Assembly (NCBI GenBank): GCA_003644405.1
Contig: QNCE01000047.1
Location: 1-9,260 of the forward strand
DNA: 9,260 bases
Reading direction: 5' to 3'
Source of the DNA: Candidatus Omnitrophota bacterium
Lineage (GTDB): Bacteria > Omnitrophota > Gorgyraeia > Duberdicusellales > 4484-171
The notes beneath the pieces are model-generated. The model made no database searches, was not told where the DNA came from, and worked only from the letters and a program-made list of their open reading frames with translations. Within the stretch, counting starts at the first letter, position 1; each line of letters opens with the position of its first letter. The translations under genes and the position numbers were made by a program. This document shows, piece after piece, positions 1-5,181 of the stretch.

Positions 1-1204
1 AGGAAAAATAACGAAAGGTATAAAACCCTGTTAGAGGGTCTCTTATAGCCAAATTCTTAAGTCTGGTGCCCATATAGATGGCATAGCTATACTTATATGC
101 ATTAGGAACTAAATAAGAAGAAATTCCCAAAAAGAAGAAAGTAAAGTAGTCAACCTGAACATCCTTTGCCCTTAAGTATAGAAGAAGAAAGTAAGAAAAA
201 ACCAAAACTACAAAAGTAATTAATGAGGAAATGCTTAAAGAAAATTTCTTATTAATTATCATAATCCCCATACCTATACCTAAGGAAAAAAGGATAGTTA
301 CTGCTAAAGGAAGATGGTAGAGAAACCGTCCACTTAACATCATTACCAAGGAATTAGCTATAACTATTACCCCAGGAAAAACTCCTATAGGAGTAGCCCA
401 AACATCGTGAATTAAAGGGTCGGTAGCACCTACGAGAACAATCTTATCTTTAAATATCTCAGGGTTAACTTTCTTATTCAACACCAAAAAAGCGGGAACA
501 ATAACAAAATCATTAGGATGGGCCAAGTAATTAAGAGGGGTTATGCCCATAGAAGAAGGTACAAAAAGCTTCTCCCCTAAGGAAATTCCTTTAGCCAGCT
601 CAACCTTAATCTCTTCTTTCTCAATATTAAAATAGTGGGTTAAAATTTGGGTATCCAAAGAGTATTGCGTTCTCCATTCTCTATCTATATAGAAAGTACG
701 GGTACTTCTCACCACTCTGTCTTCCTCTCCTGGCCTATTTACAAACCCTAAAGAAGGAGCTACCTTCCTAAATCCTTCCCAGGGGTATTCGGAACCCTTT
801 TTAGATAGAGTGTAAGCCAAAACTGTATGAGGATAACTCTTTAACACACTGATCAATTCCTCATCATCTTCAGGAGAGGATTTACCTGCAAAGATAATGT
901 CCAATCCTACAACTTTGGGAGAGAATTCTATAATGTTACGAAGAAGACGAGCGGTTATCTTTCTTGGCCAAGGCCACTTAACACGGAGGTGCTGACGGGA
1001 AGCTGAATCAATGGCTACAATTACTATTTTATTCACACAAGAAGGAGGACGAGAAAATACATAAAATGCTTGGGAACTCACTTTATCTTGGAGACGGACG
1101 CGGAAAGGATAAAAAAAATTATAAGCAAAAGTTAAATACCAGAAAATAATTATGAACCAAATTATTAAAGAAGGATAGAAATCCTTATCTTTAAAAAATT
1201 TCAT
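1..1204 (-). CDS. CHASE2 sensor protein entering a GGDEF-type domain (3' end outside window)
   Basis: This reading frame is open from the ATG at 1204 to the window edge: 401 codons with no stop, so the C-terminus is missing. Residues about 11-31 form one membrane segment. Residues about 32-292 match a CHASE2 extracytoplasmic sensor domain: IVIVAIDSAS (60-69), WPWPRK (77-82), VVGLDIIFA (98-106), and KIVLVGATD followed by DVWATPIG and FPGV (254-279). Three further membrane segments follow (about 296-317, 323-344, 350-368), the usual CHASE2 topology. The last visible residues, RDPLTGFYTFRYF (388-400), resemble the first helix of GGDEF domains (consensus DxLTGLxNRR), so a diguanylate cyclase or degenerate GGDEF output is likely. 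The GGDEF signature itself is not in the window. The ATG lacks a nearby Shine-Dalgarno; AAGGAGAG (1236-1243) is 31 nt upstream, and no ATG, GTG or TTG lies in frame between it and the ATG. The gene follows the prepilin gene on the same strand. The sensed ligand is unknown. Confidence 0.88.
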   Translation of the reverse strand, partial: MKFFKDKDFYPSLIIWFIIIFWYLTFAYNFFYPFRVRLQDKVSSQAFYVFSRPPSCVNKIVIVAIDSASRQHLRVKWPWPRKITARLLRNIIEFSPKVVGLDIIFAGKSSPEDDEELISVLKSYPHTVLAYTLSKKGSEYPWEGFRKVAPSLGFVNRPGEEDRVVRSTRTFYIDREWRTQYSLDTQILTHYFNIEKEEIKVELAKGISLGEKLFVPSSMGITPLNYLAHPNDFVIVPAFLVLNKKVNPEIFKDKIVLVGATDPLIHDVWATPIGVFPGVIVIANSLVMMLSGRFLYHLPLAVTILFSLGIGMGIMIINKKFSLSISSLITFVVLVFSYFLLLYLRAKDVQVDYFTFFFLGISSYLVPNAYKYSYAIYMGTRLKNLAIRDPLTGFYTFRYFS

Positions 1205-1306
1205 TATAAAAATACTGGGAAGATTTAAGTATTTACTCTCCTTATTTTCTACCCTCTCTTAATCATCCCTTCTCCTAAAGGATTCTTCTCTCCCTATCTC
1301 TATACG
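1205..1306 (-). other. Intergenic spacer between prepilin and CHASE2 genes, with a possible 5-codon leader ORF
   Basis: This 102-bp gap separates two same-strand genes. On the minus strand it contains AGGAG (1272-1276), then a 5-nt spacer, then a tiny ORF at 1266-1249 reading MIKRG-stop. A second strong Shine-Dalgarno-like AAGGAGAG (1236-1243) follows with no start codon at normal spacing. I see no hairpin plus T-run terminator and no convincing promoter, so cotranscription of the two genes is plausible. Whether the mini-ORF is translated cannot be judged from sequence. Confidence 0.35.
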
Positions 1307-2185
1307 TCAATCTTCTCCATCTTCTTCGTCTTCGAAACCACCTCCACGATATCCCCTGAAACCATCTCCACGATGTCCCCTAGAACGTCCTCCGTGCATC
1401 TTATCAACTTTTTTAGACAACGCTTCCTTCATTGAGTCTCTTAATCGTGACATTGAGTCTCTTAATCGTGACAAAAACCCGTATATCTTACCAACTTTTT
1501 TAGACAACCCCTTTCCTTTTTTCTTACCCTTTCCTTTTTTCTTACCCTTTCCTTTATGTCCCGGCTCCCCTTTTTTCTTACCTTTCCCTTTCTTAACAAC
1601 TTCTTTCCCTTCCTCAGTAACTGTTAACATCTGCGCAAGCCTCTTAAGACCAAAACCAGAGAAGTGACGAAAGGAAAACTCATCCTGGGAAGTAAAAGTA
1701 TAATGGTCGCAGTCGGCAATTACAACTTCTCCTTCGGGAATATCTTCTAACTTCTTACCTACCAAGTTAGCGTTTATACCATAAGAAGGAGGACCATTTG
1801 TATCTGCAGGGCATCTAAATATTTCTGGAGTAACTCCATACTTTTTTAAATTTTCAGGCGTTAAAAACTGGGCATAAACATCAGGGGGGGTGTTAATTTT
1901 GATAAAAAAATAAGAAAATTTTGTAAACCAATCTCTACTATCTATTGCCTTAGCATAACCCTTTAGAAGGTGTTCTAATTTTAGATCTCCCAAAGTAGCA
2001 GGCAATACATCGTTTTCTAAAGCGTAGATCTCTACTGCTGCCCCTAAGGCTTTTAAGTTAGTAGAACATACTCTTTGGCGAGCATTCTCTAAGAGTTGCC
2101 GATACCCCACCAGAGTAAAAGTAGCAATAATAAGACCGATTACTACTACCATTATAACTTCCATTAAAGAGTAACCCTTTTTCAT
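1307..2185 (-). CDS. Type IV prepilin-like protein with polycationic Lys/Gly, RGG and acidic C-terminal tail
   Basis: A 292-residue class III signal-peptide protein. The N-terminus MKKG then YSLMEV is a prepilin peptidase site: cleavage after G4, N-methylated Y5, conserved Glu at mature position 5 (E9). A hydrophobic helix follows at about 9-28. QRVCSTNLKALGAAVEIYA (37-55) and LP (61-62) match the GspG/DUF1559-style pseudopilin core, and FRCPAD (123-128) and SYGINAN (134-140) recur in such secreted prepilins. After FRHFSG (172-177) the expected FADGH-like end is absent. Instead comes a tail: Lys/Gly blocks of GKGKKK type (about 198-227), two LSKKV motifs (227-231 and 256-260) flanking a direct SRLRDSM repeat (239-252), an RG-rich stretch (about 265-283), and a terminal acidic run EDEEDGED. 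Its ribosome binding site is the strongest in the window. The assembled structure would be periplasmic or on the cell surface. The core call is solid; the specific pilus or secretion system and the tail's role are unknown. Confidence 0.85.
   Translation of the reverse strand: MKKGYSLMEVIMVVVIGLIIATFTLVGYRQLLENARQRVCSTNLKALGAAVEIYALENDVLPATLGDLKLEHLLKGYAKAIDSRDWFTKFSYFFIKINTPPDVYAQFLTPENLKKYGVTPEIFRCPADTNGPPSYGINANLVGKKLEDIPEGEVVIADCDHYTFTSQDEFSFRHFSGFGLKRLAQMLTVTEEGKEVVKKGKGKKKGEPGHKGKGKKKGKGKKKGKGLSKKVGKIYGFLSRLRDSMSRLRDSMKEALSKKVDKMHGGRSRGHRGDGFRGYRGGGFEDEEDGED
1335..1382. repeat. Two imperfect 24-nt tandem units encoding the RGG-rich segment
   Basis: Units 1335-1358 and 1359-1382 differ at 3 of 24 positions. 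On the minus strand they encode the Phe/Arg/Gly repeats around residues 269-284 of the prepilin (RGDGF, RGYRGGGF). The unit length is a multiple of three, so copy-number change would keep the frame. Confidence 0.8.
1405..1508. repeat. 17-nt direct repeat (1405-1421 and 1492-1508) flanking the 21-nt tandem repeat
   Basis: The same 17 bases, CAACTTTTTTAGACAAC, occur twice, 87 nt apart (29 codons, in frame). They encode the LSKKV motif twice in the prepilin tail, at residues 227-231 and 256-260. This suggests the tail grew by segmental duplication. Recombination between the two copies would delete the SRLRDSM block without changing the frame. Confidence 0.8.
1430..1473. repeat. Perfect 21-nt tandem duplication in the prepilin tail
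   Basis: Units 1430-1450 and 1451-1471 are identical, and two bases of a third unit follow. On the minus strand they encode SRLRDSM twice (residues 239-252), a 7-residue amphipathic and probably helical repeat. Perfect identity at the DNA level indicates a recent duplication. Confidence 0.93.
1510..1555. repeat. 18-nt tandem repeat (about 2.6 copies) encoding Lys/Gly blocks
   Basis: Units 1510-1527 and 1528-1545 are identical, and 1546-1555 repeats the first ten bases. The plus strand is almost pure pyrimidine and the coding (minus) strand almost pure purine. Each unit encodes six residues of GKGKKK type. Related but diverged Lys/Gly codons continue to about 1600, so this is the freshest part of a longer low-complexity region. 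Confidence 0.9.
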
Positions 2186-2190
2186 AATCT

Positions 2191-2200
2191 ATCACCTCCT
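2191..2200 (-). promoter_or_regulatory. Perfect Shine-Dalgarno of the prepilin gene
   Basis: On the minus strand this reads AGGAGGTGAT, a full match to the 16S rRNA 3' end. Nine bases separate AGGAGG from the ATG at 2185. It fixes the prepilin start. No other start codon in the window has a comparable site, which suggests high translation of the prepilin. Confidence 0.92.
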
Positions 2201-2281
2201 CTCTACTTTCTTTTTACCATATTTATCCCCTTAAATCAAGAAGTCCAGAAAGACTTAAAAAATAAGCTTTAAAGAAATCAG

Positions 2282-2310
2282 TTTACAATCCTCTATTAAT
2301 AAATTAAAAT
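2282..2310 (+). promoter_or_regulatory. Sigma-70-type promoter for comF-lptF-lptG
   Basis: The -35 is TTTACA (2282-2287, 5 of 6 to consensus), the spacer is 17 bp, and the -10 is TAAAAT (2305-2310, 5 of 6). Only seven bases lie between the -10 and the comF ATG at 2318, so transcription should begin at or within a base or two of the A of ATG. There is no Shine-Dalgarno before this ATG, consistent with a leaderless message. In DNA this AT-rich, chance promoter-like matches are common, but spacing and position both fit. Confidence 0.6.
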
Positions 2311-2317
2311 AAAATCC

Positions 2318-3028
2318 ATGAAAAAGAACAATTCTTGGCAGGAAACTCTAAAGGAAATTTTTTTCCCCCGTGTATGTTTTATATGCGAAAGGGAAATAAA
2401 AGAGGGAATCCTTTGCCAATTATGTTTTGAAAAAATAGTCTTTTTAACCCCCCCTTTATGTAGAATGTGCTCCCTTCCTTTAAAGAGCAATTCAAACTTA
2501 TGTAGAAACTGCAGAAATAAGTATTTCTTTTATGACCAGCTTGTGAGCGTAGCTCTTTATCAAACTCCTTTAAGTTCTCTTATCCATCTTTTTAAGTATA
2601 GAGAATATGCTTTCTTAAAAAAATTCTTTGCTTCTCTTATGGTAAGCCATCTAAAAAGAATAGGATTTGACTTCACTCCCTATAACCTTATAGTAAGTGT
2701 ACCTTCTCACCCACTCCGCATAAGAGAGAAAGGATATAATCAATCTCAACTTTTAGCAGAAGAATTATCTTCTTTCTTAAATATTCCCTACAGCAAAAAC
2801 ATTCTTATATGTACGAAGTACCATAAAACACAAACTCAACTCAACTATCGAGAAAGAATCTTAAATATAGAGGGAAATTTTTGTGCCCAAGGCGACCTTA
2901 CAGGAAAGAACATAATCTTAGTTGATGATGTAGTAACTACAAAAGCTACTATTTCGGAATGTAGCAAAGTATTAAAAGAAAGAGGAGCCTCTTCTATTAC
3001 TATTATAACTTTAGCTAGAGCACAGTGA
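2318..3028 (+). CDS. comF: ComF family protein (zinc-ribbon plus phosphoribosyltransferase fold)
   Basis: A cytoplasmic 236-residue protein of the ComF/GntX family, linked in other bacteria to natural transformation and DNA recombination. The N-terminal zinc-binding part has four Cys-x2-Cys pairs: C20/C23, C33/C36, C48/C51 and C62/C65. The C-terminal phosphoribosyltransferase-like domain shows KGYNQSQLLAEEL (138-150), TQTQLNYRERILNIEGNF (171-188) and the PRPP-loop region IILVDDVVTTKAT (199-211). The loop normally reads TTGAT; here Gly is replaced by Lys209. Length and domain order are normal. The start fits the family, where a short helix precedes the first CxxC, and it sits directly after a promoter with no Shine-Dalgarno. 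It is the first gene of a unit with lptF and lptG; the stop overlaps the lptF start (GTGA). Family assignment is firm; a competence role here is inferred from the family. Confidence 0.93.
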   Translation: MKKNNSWQETLKEIFFPRVCFICEREIKEGILCQLCFEKIVFLTPPLCRMCSLPLKSNSNLCRNCRNKYFFYDQLVSVALYQTPLSSLIHLFKYREYAFLKKFFASLMVSHLKRIGFDFTPYNLIVSVPSHPLRIREKGYNQSQLLAEELSSFLNIPYSKNILICTKYHKTQTQLNYRERILNIEGNFCAQGDLTGKNIILVDDVVTTKATISECSKVLKERGASSITIITLARAQ

Positions 3029-4107
3029 ATATACTCAGAAACTATATTCTTAAAGATTTCTTTTCAGCATTCACTTTTTCTCTCCTTTCTATCACTATGG
3101 TAATGGTCTTAGGCAACCTCATAAAGCTTTCTGATATGGTAATAAGAAAAGGAGTGGCTTTAAATGATGCAGTAATGCTTTTTCTTTTTTTTATTCCTTA
3201 CCTTCTAGGATTTACTATACCTTTATCTCTCCTTTTAGGAATCCTTCTTTCCCTAGGAAGGCTAATTGCTGACAATGAAATTGTAGCTATGTATGTAGTA
3301 GGAATATCTTTGGGAAGGATTTTAAGAATTTTTCTAATTCTGGGAATTATTTTCTCTATGTGTCTCTTTATCCTTAATGATAAAATATTACCCAACTTTC
3401 ACTATCGCTACTACCAGCGTATAAAAAACTTATACAGAAAGAATCTCTCTGCTATAATTGAGCCAGGAGTATTTTTGGAAAATTTTGGCAACTATATTCT
3501 CTACGTAGGAGACGTCAAAGGTAATAAGTTAAAGAATATATTTATTTACCAGATAGAGAATGATAATTTAAAGCAGATTACTTTTGCTAAGAAAGGGGAG
3601 TTTATCTCTCAGGGAAAAATTTTAAAATTGAAGCTAGAAAATGGATTTAGAGATGAGGTAAATCCTAAAAATAGAAATGAACTCTACAGATTAAACTTCA
3701 AAATATTTTTTATGGATATCCCTATAGAAGAAAAAAGTAAAACACCAATTAAGAAAAAACCAAAAGACTTAACTATGAAAGAACTAAAAGAGAAAATACC
3801 CTATCTTAGAAGTCTTAAAATTTTTCCTAAAAACCTCCTTATAGAATTCCATAAAAGAATTAGCATCTCCCTTTCTCCTCTAATATTTGTAATCTTAGGG
3901 TTTGGAGTAGCGACACTGGTGCGACATAGAGAAAAATCAATTAACTTTGGAGTGACTTTTCTCCTCGCGGTTAGTTACTACCTCCTCCTAATTTTAGGAG
4001 AAACTCTAGCAGAAGCTAACATTGTAACTCCCTCTTTAGGGATGTGGATTCCTAACATAATCTTTTTATCGTTAGGAATTCACCTCATAAGAAAATGTAC
4101 ATTTTAG
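3025..4107 (+). CDS. lptF: LPS export ABC transporter permease LptF
   Basis: An inner-membrane YjgP/YjgQ-family permease, 360 residues. With LptG and the ATPase LptB it forms the complex that extracts lipopolysaccharide from the inner membrane and passes it to LptC and LptA. Membrane segments lie at about 13-33, 50-78, 98-118, 282-298, 306-326 and 338-356, three on each side of a periplasmic beta-jellyroll domain (about 140-265). The cytoplasmic coupling region ADNEIVAMYVVGIS (82-95) matches the family's conserved (D/S)-E-hydrophobic-AhxxxGIS motif. The start is GTG, overlapping the comF stop by 4 bp with no clear Shine-Dalgarno, so translation is probably coupled. The end overlaps lptG by 13 bp. 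The F versus G assignment follows gene order and is less certain than the family. Confidence 0.92.
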   Translation: MNILRNYILKDFFSAFTFSLLSITMVMVLGNLIKLSDMVIRKGVALNDAVMLFLFFIPYLLGFTIPLSLLLGILLSLGRLIADNEIVAMYVVGISLGRILRIFLILGIIFSMCLFILNDKILPNFHYRYYQRIKNLYRKNLSAIIEPGVFLENFGNYILYVGDVKGNKLKNIFIYQIENDNLKQITFAKKGEFISQGKILKLKLENGFRDEVNPKNRNELYRLNFKIFFMDIPIEEKSKTPIKKKPKDLTMKELKEKIPYLRSLKIFPKNLLIEFHKRISISLSPLIFVILGFGVATLVRHREKSINFGVTFLLAVSYYLLLILGETLAEANIVTPSLGMWIPNIIFLSLGIHLIRKCTF

Positions 4108-5180
4108 ATAAGTATATTTCCCTTAAAATTATAAAAGGCTATCTTACTATACTTTTTGCTTTCATAGGATTATATGTGATTGTGGATCTTTTCTCTAATT
4201 TAGGAAGTTTTTTGGAAACAAAAATCCCCTTCAATATTTTAGTAACCTACTACTTCTATAGTTTGCTTTTGATATTTTTAAGGGTGAGCCCTTTTTCTCT
4301 CCTTATAAGTACTATCTATATCTTTGGAAGATTAAATAAAAGTAACGAAATCCTAGGTATGCGAACCTTTGGCTTAAGTGCTCTTAGAATTTCTTTAGTA
4401 GTGTTAATTTTATCTTTTGTAATCTCCTCCGCTTCTTTGTTTATTCAAGAAAGATTTCTCCTTACTTCACAGGAAAGAGTAGAAGAAGTAAAGATGAAAT
4501 ATATAAAGAAGAAAAAAACGTTTTCACAAAGAAGAAATATTACTTTCAGATATCAGAATATGCTCTTTTTCGTATCTCGTTTTATTCCTTATCAGAGGTC
4601 TCTAGAAGAAGTGATAATTTTTAAGGAAGATAATCAAGGGAACATTACAGAAAAAATAGTGGCAAGAAAAATAACTTACTTAAAAGGTATATGGGTAGCG
4701 AATGAAGCTATCTCATATAAGGTAAATTCCCAAGGAAAGATTTCTGACAAACCCTTATATTTTAAAACTAAAGTGATAGGGTTAAAAGAAAAACCAGAGA
4801 ATCTTTTAATTAAAAGGACTGCGTTAGGAGAATTTCTTTCTCTTAAAGATTTAAAGAAAGAAATACACTGGCTTCGCAAAATAAAGGCCTACAATATTCT
4901 CTCAAATCTCACTATCCAACTTCACCAGAAGATAGTACAACCCTTCTCTCATTTTTTCCTCATAATAGGAGCGCTTCCTTTTGTATTGGAAATAAGAAAG
5001 CGCAAGGTTGCTCTTTCTTCTCTAGGTTTAGGTTTCATTTTTAGCTTCCTCTACTATCTAATCTTCTCCGTGAGTCTAGCTTTGGGTAAAGCAGGCGTAC
5101 TTCTACCTTCTTTATGCGCATGGACAGCACCTTTATTCTTTCTTATCGCAGGAATAAGTGGCCTTCTACTTCTCAGGTAA
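4095..5180 (+). CDS. lptG: LPS export ABC transporter permease LptG
   Basis: The second YjgP/YjgQ-family permease, 361 residues, partner of the upstream LptF in the LptB2FG complex. Membrane segments lie at about 17-37, 52-78, 97-117, 283-298, 306-328 and 341-360, with a periplasmic beta-jellyroll domain at about 140-245. The conserved coupling segment is SNEILGMRTFGLS (83-95). The ATG lies inside the 3' end of lptF (13-bp overlap) with no Shine-Dalgarno, so translational coupling is likely. The TAA stop is one base from the stop of the convergent alr gene. Lpt genes imply a diderm cell with LPS or a related glycolipid; lptA, lptB, lptC and lptD are not in the window. Confidence 0.92.
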   Translation: MYILDKYISLKIIKGYLTILFAFIGLYVIVDLFSNLGSFLETKIPFNILVTYYFYSLLLIFLRVSPFSLLISTIYIFGRLNKSNEILGMRTFGLSALRISLVVLILSFVISSASLFIQERFLLTSQERVEEVKMKYIKKKKTFSQRRNITFRYQNMLFFVSRFIPYQRSLEEVIIFKEDNQGNITEKIVARKITYLKGIWVANEAISYKVNSQGKISDKPLYFKTKVIGLKEKPENLLIKRTALGEFLSLKDLKKEIHWLRKIKAYNILSNLTIQLHQKIVQPFSHFFLIIGALPFVLEIRKRKVALSSLGLGFIFSFLYYLIFSVSLALGKAGVLLPSLCAWTAPLFFLIAGISGLLLLR

Positions 5181-5181
5181 G

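Larger units (their letters stand above)
2186..2317. other. Divergent regulatory region between prepilin and comF
   Basis: This 132-bp region separates two divergent genes. It contains the prepilin Shine-Dalgarno, the comF promoter, a 5-bp inverted repeat AAGTC/GACTT with a 6-nt loop (2241-2256), and the 8-bp palindrome CTTTAAAG (2267-2274). A weak minus-strand promoter candidate is TTGTAA (2288-2283), 18 nt, TATTTT (2264-2259). A second weak candidate is TTGATT followed after 17 nt by TAAAAA, closer to the gene. I cannot choose between them. The inverted repeat could be an operator or a 5'-UTR hairpin of the prepilin message. Confidence 0.45.

Noticed and set aside
1261..1285. Possible hairpin after the prepilin gene
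   Set aside because: Only 4-bp stems can be drawn and there is no T-run, so it is not supported as a terminator.
1307..1620. The Lys/Gly/Arg tail read as a separate histone-like or collagen-like gene fused by error
   Set aside because: There is no stop, Shine-Dalgarno or start at the junction, and the frame continues cleanly from the prepilin core. Gly is not periodic every third residue, so it is not collagen-like.
2241..2256. Inverted repeat AAGTC/GACTT as a Rho-independent terminator
   Set aside because: The stem is only 5 bp with 2 G-C pairs, has no T-run on either strand and lies between divergent genes, where no terminator is expected.
2296..2490. Minus-strand ORF of 64 codons overlapping the comF start
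   Set aside because: It is antisense to a firmly identified gene, has no recognisable motif and no Shine-Dalgarno, and crosses the comF promoter. Best read as a frame shadow.
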